Positions 22,042 through 32,089 of a DNA stretch of 64,000 nucleotides are shown here, in pieces. A program made the translations under genes and the position numbers. Within the stretch, counting starts at the first letter, position 1. Every line of letters begins with the position of its first letter. The stretch is from Hyaloperonospora brassicae (taxonomy: Eukaryota; Oomycota; Peronosporomycetes; Peronosporales; Peronosporaceae): NCBI GenBank assembly GCA_947650285.1, contig CANTFL010001180.1, positions 372,001-436,000 of the forward strand, read 5' to 3'. The notes under the pieces were generated by a model. That model was not told the DNA's origin. It saw only the letters and a list, made by a program, of their open reading frames with translations, and did not search any database.

Positions 22042-25000
22042 GTGCCAGCAAGCACAGAGCGTGGATACAAGCCTGGCTTGTTAGTCGCCGAGGCGATAAT
22101 TGAAGTCTTTGAGAAGCACTGGTCGATATTAATCGATTCTGGAACGTCATACAACTATGCTAGACACCGCTCCCTTGAGGGGAGTCAGCAATATGCTGAG
22201 GCGCTCAAAGCGCACGATGGTGATTCCATCACTGTTCGGTTAGCGACGGGTAGTCGCGTTACTGTGCCTAAAGTTCCGTTGAATTTGGGCGTGAAGGTTT
22301 TGGACTTTGATAGCACAGAACGCTGTCTCGTCCTTGACTTGGATTCGAGATACGATCTCATCCAAGTCATGGCATGGCTTGAACGCCATGAACCATGGAT
22401 TGATTGGAGGTCTAAGACCTTGGGCGCCACGCGCAATGTTCCTAGCGAAGCTTTGGATAGTCATGAACCCACCTTTGCTAGGCAACAAAAGCACTCTTGG
22501 CGCGAGTCAGTGGCGGAAGATGTCAATGTACTGGACATTGGTATGTCGGAGCTAACTAGCTCGAATGTCTATGACATGAATATGGAGCGGAGCTCTTCTA
22601 ATGTGTTTGAAGAGAGATGTACTCCGTTGAGTGATACTCGTTGTGATAATGAGTCACTGCATGCGTCAAGAATGGTTGGCCTACGGAGGGGACATACAGG
22701 AAGTAATTCCCATGATGTCAGTGCGGTGGCACGTGAAATTACACATAGTGAGGGCGGCCGTGATGGCACCTCACTGAATGTCGGTAATGACATTGATGGC
22801 GAGAAGCCAGAGTGTTCAGGGCTAGGCCCGAATGCTGTACGTGAAGTGGTCCGTGTAAATCCACTGGGTGAAGTGTTTGAGTTACGTAACACTTCACCAG
22901 ATGTCGTTCAAGACATGAGCTCTCGTCTAGAGCGTGCTAAGACAAATAGCAACCACGGGGACCCGACTGTCTTGGCCTTTAGGAGGCGTAAGGTTTCTGT
23001 GAGGAAACGATTTTAGCGTAAGGTGGCAACTGTTAAGCGCCCAACGTCTAAGAAGTCACGAAGTGATAATAGTAATAATACACTATATACACTTGTCAAT
23101 GTGTTGACTGGCCATATCGATGGCAATATTAGTCTTGAGACTCTTCCATCTTTGGATACTCTATTTCAACTAGACGAAATGTCTGACGGCGAATTTAGCC
23201 AAGCCTTACAAGCAGGAGAATTATCCGATCTAGTGGTCATTCGACCCGATGCAGAGTTGATTTCTTCTTCGTTATTGGACGAATCCGTCCTCGAGGACAC
23301 AAAGGCATCATTACGTGCGCGTAGTGGATCTGCGATCCTCAAAAATCCGCTGGATCCGTTTTATCCTTTGGTAAATGAGTTTCGGGACGTGGTGTGTCAC
23401 AACCCACCGTCCGTCTTCCTCCCGATAGAGGTGTACGTCATGAAATTGACTTGGTTCCTGGAACTAAATACTTCGTAACACGGCAGTGGCCTTTACCGAA
23501 GGAACAATGTGACGTCATAGACGACTTCTTTCGTGCAAAGCACGCAGCGGGTATGGTTCGTGAGAGCAAATCTCCTCATTCCACGCCCACATTTTGTGTT
23601 CGAAAGCCCAATGGAAAGTGGCGCATTGTTCATGCTTACAATAAGCTTAATGCTGCCACGATCCCGTATCAGACACCAATCCCTCGGAAAGATGTTCTTC
23701 AGAACAAAATGGTGGGATGTACAATGTACAGTGCACTCGATTTAGTCGACGGTTATTACCAATTACTCATGCGTGAGGAAGATATCCCGCTAACAGCGGT
23801 TAGTACCCCGATCGGTATGCTCTGGGAGTGGCTAGTTATGCCACAGGGCTTGTCAAACGCGCCAGCTACGTTCAATCGTCTTGTGACGCAACTGTTTCGG
23901 CCTCACCGAGGTTATGCACAGACCTACTTTGATGACATCTTTGTCCATAGTCGTGCTATGAACGGCCGGTCTGATGTGGACAATCACATCGACCATTTAC
24001 GAGCAGTGCTCGAGTGCATGCGCACAAACAAGTTGTATTCCAATGCCTTTAAGTGCATCTTTGGTGCACAAGAGATTACCTTTTAGGGTGCTTCATTGGG
24101 AAGCGTGGTCTTAGAGCGGATTCCGCTAAAATAAAAGCCATAGTCGATTGGCCGGTTCCTAAGAACCAGAAGGACTTACGTAAGTGGCTTGGTCTTGCCA
24201 ATTACTTACACAAGTATAGTGCGAACTATGCGGACATGGCTCGACCATTATCCAATCTCTTTAAAAAGGATGTGGAATGGTTTTGGACGAACGCCGAGCA
24301 TGAAGCCTTTACGGCTGTCAAAGAGAGTCTTCTTCATGCGCCAATCTTGGCTTTTCCCGATCCTGATTGGCCTTTCAGTGTCGTCTGTGACGCATCTGAC
24401 TTTGCCATCGGCAGTGCTCTGTTACAAACAGATAATGATGGACGGGAACGCGTCATTGCGTTTGAGTCCCGGCAGCTGAAAGCAGCTGAAAAGAACTATC
24501 CAGTTCATGACAAAGAGCTACTTGCAATGAAGTATGCTTTAGTCAAATTCAGAGTTCATCTGCTTGGCTCTAAGCCTTTTGTGATCGATACAGGTCGTGC
24601 GTCATTACGCACTGCGACCCAGTCGCCACATCTCTCTCAGCGAATGGCTCGTTGGCTCTCATTCTTTGCGGAATATAACTTCGAGGTGAAGTATAAGCCG
24701 GGACAAGCAGAATGCTTTGGCTGATGCGTTGTCACGCAGGCCTGACTATGAGCTTGCTCATGTTACAGACTCTGTCATCATCGGTCACAGACCTCATTCG
24801 TTCGGCATATTCCAAAGATGAACACTGTGTAGCTTTGCTACGTACTTTGGGGAGCGAGGAGTTTAACAACTCAGACATTAAATTGTCGGCACGTTTGGGT
24901 GCGAGGCTACATCGACATTCCATCGATCAAGTCCTGTTGTGCTATAGCACGGATGTGGAGGATACTCCCCGTATCGTTGTCCCTCATGATGAGAAATTGA

Positions 25001-26607
25001 AGTATCGCATCCTCTATGAGGCGCATGATACTGCGGTCAGCGGTCATCTCGGTCGAGAGAAGACATATAGCTCCGTGGGTCAATATTATTGGTGACCCAA
25101 ACTTTACAAATGGGTAAGCACATACTTGCGTACGTGTGAAATGTGTCAACGGGTGAAACCCTCAGCTCATGCGGCTGCGCCGCTCGCTAGTTTGCCTATA
25201 CCCTCTGGGTGCTAAGCGTCCATCAGTATGGATTTCATGTTCGGTCTGCCGAAATATGTGCAAGGCAATACGGGTATTGTGGTCTTTGTTGACCGTTTGA
25301 GCAAGATGGCTCACTTGGCGGCTGTGCCAGATACCATTGATGGTGAAGGTACAGCTACGCTGTTCATCGATCGAGTGTTTCGACAACACGGCTTGCCTGT
25401 GGCAATTGTCTCTGACCAAGACCCTCGCTTCACTGGGAAGTTTTGGAAGTCCATCTTCAAGGCGCTCGGCACACGTTTGGACATGTCCACGGAGGATCAT
25501 CCTAAGACCGATGGTCAAACCGAGCGAGTCAATCGCGTTATCGGTGACATCTTGCGCAGTGTTTTCGCTAATACACAAAAACGTTGGAGTTCGATGCTTC
25601 CTGTTGTTGAGTTCGCGTTAAATAACGCTGTTCACGCCTCTACAGGCTTTACTCCGTTCTACGTGAACGGTCTCACACACCCTCGCGTTCCGTTGACGCT
25701 ACCACTGCGTGGTTCAGGGCTTGGTGGGGGAGAGATGGTCGATCGGCTTTCTGGTATCAGTCCTGCTACTGTTCAGAAACAGGTAAGCAAGTTTCTCGCT
25801 ACGCGCTTGAATGTGTTACGACACGTACGTGATGCACTGGCTGATAGCCAAGATAAACAAAAGGAACAAGCTGTTGCTCAAGGCAGAGGTTTTATTGAAT
25901 GTTACAAGGTCGGAGGCCAAGTTCTACTCAATGCTAAATACCTACCTACAAATGTAGTGTCCGCCGTCTTCAAGACAAAGTTGCGTCCGCGCTTCATTGG
26001 GCCATTCACGGTCATTGCTAAGAAGGGATTGGCGTACACGCTCAATCTCCCGCGCAAACTGCGCACGCACCCAGTGTTCTACGTTGGCTTGCTCAAGCCG
26101 TATCGGGATCCGTCCCATGTGAACTCGGAGGCGCTTGCGCCGGGTAATAGGGCCTTGCCGTCGGCTGTTGCATCCGAACCAGGAGGTCAAGCTGACCATC
26201 CACACGGGCTAAGGCCAACTCCAATGCTTGAACACGGGCTTGCATCGCGTCGAGCGCACTCTGGGTCTTACCCAATGTCTCTTGGAGACCACTCAGCTCA
26301 TGGAGAACCTTCTCGTGATCCTCCTTCGGTACCCCGACCACCACCGACTCTGCTCGATGAGCAAGGGAGCCACCAGTTCTATGTGGAGTGACTCCTTCAG
26401 CGACGTCGTCGTCGTGGCCAATACCAGTATCTGGTGAAGTGGCGGGGGTACCCGGAGTCGGAGAACTCGTGGGAGTATGAGATACCCCTTCGGCAGGACT
26501 GCCCTTACGCCGTGGATGTTTTTGAACATCGTATTCAGGGTCGCCTTGCGAGCGAGAACGCTTCTCACCAATTGTGGTGGGAGGTGGCGTGTTGCTCCGC
26601 ACCTTAG
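22042..26607 (+). pseudogene. pol: pol of the gypsy element (PR-RT-RH-IN-chromodomain), degraded
   Basis: Domains in order: aspartic protease with ILIDSGTSYN near 22120; reverse transcriptase 23480-24080 with YFDD at about 23924; RNase H with VVCDASDFAIGSALL near 24390; the integrase HHCC zinc domain about 25020-25150; the catalytic core from 25228 with MDFMF, SDQDPRF and TERVNR giving D,D,E; and a chromodomain 26401-26530 (QYQYLVKWRGYPESENSWE). Lesions: TAG 23014, a frameshift near 23420, a frameshift in a T run near 24083, a frameshift near 24708 (KPGQ/NALADALS), TGA 25093, TAA 25213 and TGA 26389 just before the chromodomain. The last open stretch ends at TAG 26605. The chromodomain places the element among chromoviruses. 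Confidence 0.88.
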
Positions 26608-27394
26608 GGTCGTGACCCGTGGCTACCATTGTAGCTGGAGCATAACGCGTACGTGTACGCAACTGGCCTCTGGCCTTGAGCTTGGCATACTCGAACCGGA
26701 GCTTCCGTTCCATACGAACGTCAGCCACATCAGCGCTGGCCCGCAGCGCTTGCACACTGCTAAGGTACCGCTTGCGGTACACCCAACGGATGAACTCATT
26801 GTCCTCCTTCTCGGGGAGTTCGCCAGCGAACAACAAGATGGGCACGCCCTTTCTCGGTCGAACCGAAACACCACGAGAGAGACTCTCAAGGTGTGCCAGG
26901 TACTGACCTTGCGTGGTAAAGGCTGGTTCGAGATACCTCTCATTTATAGCCTTGCGAAAGGCGATATCTTCTGGCGACGTAGCCACGGGCGCAATTGCCA
27001 ATGTTGAAAGGCTACGGCCTTCCTCTTGACGGAGGCGTTGCTCCACGTCTGGTGTTGAGAACACGTAACCACTCCGGTTTCGAACAACCGCCTGGGTATG
27101 AGTGCGACGTAGAGCACGCTCCTCACGCTGACGGATCAGCTCCTGTTGTTCGTCGAGCGGGTTCGTGATGATGTTCTCACCTGCATCTGTTGTATGATGC
27201 TGCGCCACTGGCGCGGTGGTATCACCACGTTCAACGAACGGATTCGGTGCTGTTAGAGGACGATCCTCAGGTACAGCGGAGTGTGATGATATCCCGTCAT
27301 CTCCATGAAAACTGGTATCACTACCATAGTCCACATCCTCGTCGAAGTCGAGGTAAGAGGAAAGAGTCTGAGACTTGTTGGTTGGCAATGCCAT
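26093..27394 (-). CDS. Antisense ORF of the gypsy element, unknown function
   Basis: An intact 433-codon frame from the ATG at 27394 to the TGA at 26093, opposite to gag-pol and starting about 110 bp inside the 3' LTR. The N-terminal 60 residues are acidic and Ser/Asp-rich. Residues 85-240 are charged and helical (EQQELIRQREERALRR, PEDIAFRKAINERYLEP, EFIRWVYRKRYLSSVQAL). A basic, Pro/Ser/Thr-rich linker follows (about 270-340, with KRSRSQ and KHPRRK as possible nuclear signals). Residues about 355-405 show heptads of Leu/Val typical of a coiled coil (VLHELSGLQETLGK, MQARVQALELALARVDGQ). I recognise no family. It could be an extra gag-like or accessory nucleic-acid-binding protein (inference). 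About 170 C-terminal codons overlap the integrase end and chromodomain coding on the other strand. A second copy starts at 63490. Confidence 0.75.
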   Translation of the reverse strand: MALPTNKSQTLSSYLDFDEDVDYGSDTSFHGDDGISSHSAVPEDRPLTAPNPFVERGDTTAPVAQHHTTDAGENIITNPLDEQQELIRQREERALRRTHTQAVVRNRSGYVFSTPDVEQRLRQEEGRSLSTLAIAPVATSPEDIAFRKAINERYLEPAFTTQGQYLAHLESLSRGVSVRPRKGVPILLFAGELPEKEDNEFIRWVYRKRYLSSVQALRASADVADVRMERKLRFEYAKLKARGQLRTRTRYAPATMVATGHDPKVRSNTPPPTTIGEKRSRSQGDPEYDVQKHPRRKGSPAEGVSHTPTSSPTPGTPATSPDTGIGHDDDVAEGVTPHRTGGSLAHRAESVVVGVPKEDHEKVLHELSGLQETLGKTQSALDAMQARVQALELALARVDGQLDLLVRMQQPTARPYYPAQAPPSSHGTDPDTA

Positions 27395-27490
27395 GGTGTT
27401 TCGTATTTAGCAACCGTAAGGTTAAGCACACACACACACCAACCTCTTCCAGGAAAGAAGCCTATTGAAGTTTTGTGGTAACTTCAGTCT

Positions 27491-27502
27491 GGTGGGGGAG
27501 GG
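27491..27502 (+). other. Polypurine tract of the gypsy element
   Basis: GGTGGGGGAGGG lies directly before the 3' LTR, the expected plus-strand priming site. The same tract in reverse follows the LTR at 63382. Confidence 0.85.
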
Positions 27503-27977
27503 TGTAACGGGGTTACACGTCGGCTGGTAGTCGACGATAGGTGTGGTGCACACAAGAGAGGGGGTACCCTATAAAGTAATTTTAGAACACAGTGAGTGTA
27601 TCAATTGTTGAAGACTGATGTCCGTCATCAATTGATTGCGAGATCTTTTAAGAGGTTATTTAGGGCAGGTTAAATACGTTGTTCTAAGGTGTTCTTTTAG
27701 GTTAATTAAAGAAATAAAAATTCAGTTCCCCTTTTGATCACTGAAAGACACGTGCCTTACGAGGCGTCTTTGATCGATAGGAGCTAGCAATACCTGTGAA
27801 GGTAGCTGCTCCTGAGCACTCTGTGCTGTGATTCTTTTGAATCGTTTGGTCCCTTAGGAACGGGGACCGTAAGCTCTCTGAGCTTGTTGACTCTCTGAGT
27901 CGGGTTCGTAGAACCAAAGTTGCTCGTAAGAGCGTTAAGTCTTCCTCTGACTTAAGGAGCTGTGTAGCTCCGCTACA
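27503..27977 (+). repeat. 3' LTR of the gypsy element
   Basis: 475 bp, differing from the 5' LTR at four positions by eye (about 0.8%). It is followed by target duplication GCACC. Confidence 0.95.
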
Positions 27978-30089
27978 GCACCAGTGTATATTGTCATTAC
28001 CCAGATCCCAAGTCACAAGCTACAGGCTGCAGGACGGGGTCGGGTTTGCACGATCGTCGTACGTCAGCCTCAACAATATTGCATCAATCGGCCTATAATG
28101 ATACCACGCTTCCGACAACGGTGCTGATCCATCTCGCAGTGGTGATCTCGAGTTCACTTCTGTCCTAACAAGTCAATCGAGAGATGATAAGCAAAGGGCA
28201 GTAACCCACCAACGAAAGTTTGCACCCGAGCGTTGTTCGGGTCAATCCTGTAGCTATGAACCCCTCGATACGAGTTTTGCTGTCCCGTACGCACACGCAA
28301 TATGCAAAGGTGATTCACAATTACTCAGTTATCTCTCCTCCAGTATGTCCTCGATCCATATCAGTCTTCAGGATGGGGTCGTAAAACACCTGCACAAACT
28401 CGTTCTCTTCCCACCGGCTGGCGACCCCTTAATCAGAGCAGCCGACAGATCGTTGACCTACGTGGCGGTGATGGCCCACCTCGCCACTCGGCACTACACC
28501 GTTTTTACTTGCACGAGATATGGAGTATGCATGAGATACATGCGCCTTACGGCAGTGAATGTGGTGAGGGTAGCATAGATGAGGTCCGTGATAGTATCAC
28601 ACAAGATTGGAAAAGGATTTGTAGTTGCTCACATTCGTCGTTTACAAATTTTACTCCCAAATGATATCCCCCATTAAGCTCAAAACCTCGGTAGATGTTC
28701 AAAATGCGCGTCCATCGAGCTTTTTCTGCGACCGCCGAGTTATAAGTCGTAAATATCAACCACCAAGGTCATTTCAACTTTACAAAAAATCCTTGTATTG
28801 TGTTGTTTTTCATCGAAAATTACTCAAAAACTTTTCCAACGGTATTCGAGTAGTAGGTGCGCTGAGAATATTAGATTTAGGGCTGCGAAGGACTCTATAA
28901 GTGAATTGGTGACTTGTCTGGTATACATAGAACAGAAGGCAGGCTGTAAATACGAGGATCTGGTTCATGATTGTAGTGTCGCGACTCCTCGGGAGAGCCG
29001 CCAGCACGTGTGGCATATATCGGCTCATGGGACGCCTGTTGAGAATATGGAGAGATATCAAGGTTAGTCAGGAAGTTATTGGGCTAACATGAACAATGTA
29101 CTCACTCTGCAATCTTCTCTGCCAAGCCAACGACTAACACAGGCATGGCGATTTAGATTGTGTTGGAAGCCAATCAAGAGGGTCGTCTACAGGTTATACA
29201 ATTGGCGTGAATCGTGCACGGGATTGGCTTGGGACCGTAAAATTGTGCCAATTCACCGGGGCTTACATAGGAATGTTAAATACGTGGTACGTATGTACAA
29301 CGTCACCCGATTCGTGGGCATTGGCAGAATGTCTACAATTATCAGCAACGACATCCCGAAGCACATAAGCTCGAGGACGTAGACACATCGAAACCCGATT
29401 CTTGCACGTCAAATGGCAAGCTCATTTCTGCCTTTCAGGATGTCCGCAATTTATTCGCGGGATCGTTAGGTTTGACTGGTTTGGATCGACGATAATTTTA
29501 TAACATCCGGCTGTAGACCGGCAACTTTATTGCTTTCGGTGTGCGAAATGTCTGATGACACGATGTAGCTACCCTCACAAAAGATTACAAACGGCGGTTG
29601 TTGGATATTCACGGAAGAGGATATTGTCGTTCTAAATGAGTACTCTAAGCCGTTTTCCGACGTGGGGGATATACAGACGACGGTGTCTTTCAAGCGCCTA
29701 ACCTAACAGGATATGGCTAAAGTTTCAAACAGACTACCCAATCGCGTGACAAATCGAAGAACAGGACTTACACCGGCTCAGCAGCCAGCGCTACGAGATC
29801 CGACAATTTAAAAATATCCGGGCAGCGAGTCACACTAACTTGCTGGGTTTGATCTCCCGTGCGCTCGCTCCAACTTAGATCGAATAAAAGTATATTTCAA
29901 TACCGTCACGAAGCCGTCACCTCTCCGTCCAATCCTAACTTCATGTTTACACTGGAACAATTCTCCGTATAAACACATGGCACTCATAGCGACGCCTCAC
30001 CTGTTGTTCTATCAAAACTGAGTGTACCATGGATTTTTTCCACATTCTCGAACCATTCAGTTTTTACAGGAATTTGCATGTCCAGGTCC

Positions 30090-30172
30090 CTCCAAAGATA
30101 GCAGTCACTTTCTGTTTTGAGTAGAACAAGGCTCCAAAGATAGCAGCCACTTTCCGTTTTGAGAAGAACAAA
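30090..30172 (+). repeat. 41-bp tandem duplication
   Basis: Two copies of a unit beginning CTCCAAAGATAGCAG and ending AGAACAA, at 30090-30130 and 30132-30172, differing at a few C/T and T/A positions. Confidence 0.8.
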
Positions 30173-32019
30173 GCATTCTAGCTACAGATTTGGGAGTTCG
30201 AACCCTGCGACCGGTCATTGTATGACTATGAATCTAGTTCGTGCTCTCTGTAACTTCGAATTGAAAGCTCAGGATGCGTTCCTGACATCAGAGACAGCCA
30301 ACATTAAGTGCGGTATACACTTTACGGGACAACAGCATCTGGGTTAACAAATTTCATAATACCACACGGGTCTCCACACTCATTGGGGTTAAGCGCGTCT
30401 GGTTAAGACTGGCGTTTTCACTCGATAAAAGTTGTTCTAGTGTAAGTTCGATAAATTGCAAAAAACCTTATGATCAAGCATCACTGGTAATAACTCACAG
30501 CCGGGTGGCTATGAGAGAGATCGTGTGCATGTCTGCAGACAATTTACGCCGTAGCATCTTGTCATCGCTCACATGGCTACTTAAAGAGGCACATGGCAGT
30601 GTAGGCTATCTTCTTTTGAGCTCTCTTACACGCCACAATCAACTAAAGTGAATGTTGACGATCTAGTTTCAAAGGTAGCAGATGCAGTCAGCAAATTGCG
30701 CTCGACAAACATTACATAGTACAGCGGGCACCTTTGGTGTGGCGATACGGGGATAACCATTACTCATTATTTGTTTACACGACACGCAACGTCCAACGTC
30801 CTGTTCTCGGAGGGTGTATCACAACGGCCAAACAAATCCAAGCACCGTCATTCTGTCAAGGAAGTGATCATGAGAGATGGATAGGATACAATTGAGGACA
30901 TCGGGAAAGGAATCTCTCTGGAATGCAACGATAGTGTTGAAGAGAGTATGGGCGGCAGTAAACCAAGGACCACTGATTGTGTGGCTAACAAGAATTCGCC
31001 CTGCAAGAGCGCAGTCACATACTGGCCATTCCTCAACGTCTCAAAGGGACAATCATTCAAATCATTCATACCCACCACCAACACCACTGACAAGGACTAT
31101 TCAAATTTACCACTATAAACGTTTCAAGACTTTCACACAGCTCCAGTCGCGAATCTTGAGCATGTAGATGACAGACTTTACCAACACCGAATTCTTTATC
31201 TCCCCGTCAACATCATCACCGCTTTCTTGAGACAGTGACGATCTCTTGTTACTAAAGATACGGATCAGCTCCCAGATAAAAAAGCGATACCGGATCAGGA
31301 TAATGCTAGAAGTACTTGGCGAACCCGCTTCCCACCGCTTATTGTACTACTTACCTCGGTGACCAGAAACGAGTCGTCATCCGTTCCCCTACTACACGCC
31401 AAAAAAGATTTTGGTAGAACAGGCACGAAATGGTAATTCTGCTGAGGTAAAACGGGTTGAAATTACTAAGCACACATCATATCGAAATCACAGTGGCAGA
31501 GACGGACCGGTTCCATTGGTATAAACCCTACCTGAGATACCATTGCTTACTAACGGGGAACGGAAGCCATGTAGCTCGCGCTTAGTACGCCGTGGACGGC
31601 GAAAGATCGGTTACACTTCTCTACGACAGCCAACAGCGCGGATAAATGGCTACTAGTCGATTGAAAGGAGCCGGTTCCGCATTTGATACTGCTTCTAGTC
31701 TTTTTTAACCACTGTATTTTGTTAAATGCACTCAGTGAAGATGGCTTGGTGGCATGGACGGGCACTTGGCGTCGATACAGTATGATCTAGGGATGGTACA
31801 TCGCTCCCATTGTAATTACTGACCGTTCATTGAAGACCTTGTTCAATGTTTAGAGAGTGCGGCTTACCCGCTCAATCTCTGGGTTTATTGTAGCGACACT
31901 AATTGATAATAGCGATATTTAACCCATTTACAAGGACAAGACAAACGACGGTGACGAGCTGCTCTAGCACTGTGATGTCCGCGTTGTTATAAAGTGAAGA
32001 TTACTTGAAGGAAATGGCC

Positions 32020-32089
32020 TGTATTAAAACGCGCGTCAGACACGTTTCGGCCCTTCGCAAGGGACTCGTCAGTGGCTTGTCAAAATACA
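32020..32089 (-). ncRNA. Candidate type I hammerhead ribozyme
   Basis: On the minus strand CTGACGA (32072-32066) is followed by a stem II hairpin (32065-32049; CCCTT-GCG-AAGGG inside a G-C closing pair with one T.C mismatch), then GAAA (32048-32045), a minimal stem III ACGTGT, and GTC (32041-32039), after which cleavage is predicted. The universally conserved core residues of the hammerhead fold are all present in order and spacing. The stem I strands pair at their outer end (TGTATT with AATACA, 32089-32084 and 32025-32020), with a large internal loop next to the core. Stem III is so short that a dimeric form would be needed, as known for many genomic type I hammerheads. No partner protein or repeat copy is seen in the window. 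Confidence 0.55.

Larger units (their letters stand above)
20387..27977 (+). mobile_element. Complete-structure Ty3/gypsy chromovirus insertion
   Basis: A 7591-bp element with two 475-bp LTRs that differ at four positions. It is flanked by a perfect 5-bp target duplication GCACC (20382-20386 and 27978-27982). PBS-like and polypurine sequences sit next to the LTRs. The internal order is gag, protease, reverse transcriptase, RNase H, integrase, chromodomain, then an ORF on the opposite strand before the 3' LTR. The gag-pol frames carry many lesions, so the copy is not autonomous. Near-identical LTRs indicate recent insertion. Confidence 0.95.

Noticed and set aside
30174..30215. tRNA-like B-box GAGTTCGAACCCTG
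   Set aside because: The TTCGAAC loop is present, but the T-stem pairs poorly and there is no A-box, anticodon stem or acceptor stem in the right place. It might be a SINE trace but cannot be supported.
32041..32072. Reading the hammerhead motif as a bacterial-type terminator hairpin
   Set aside because: The CCCTT/AAGGG stem is short, no T run follows, and the flanking conserved core bases are better explained by a hammerhead fold.
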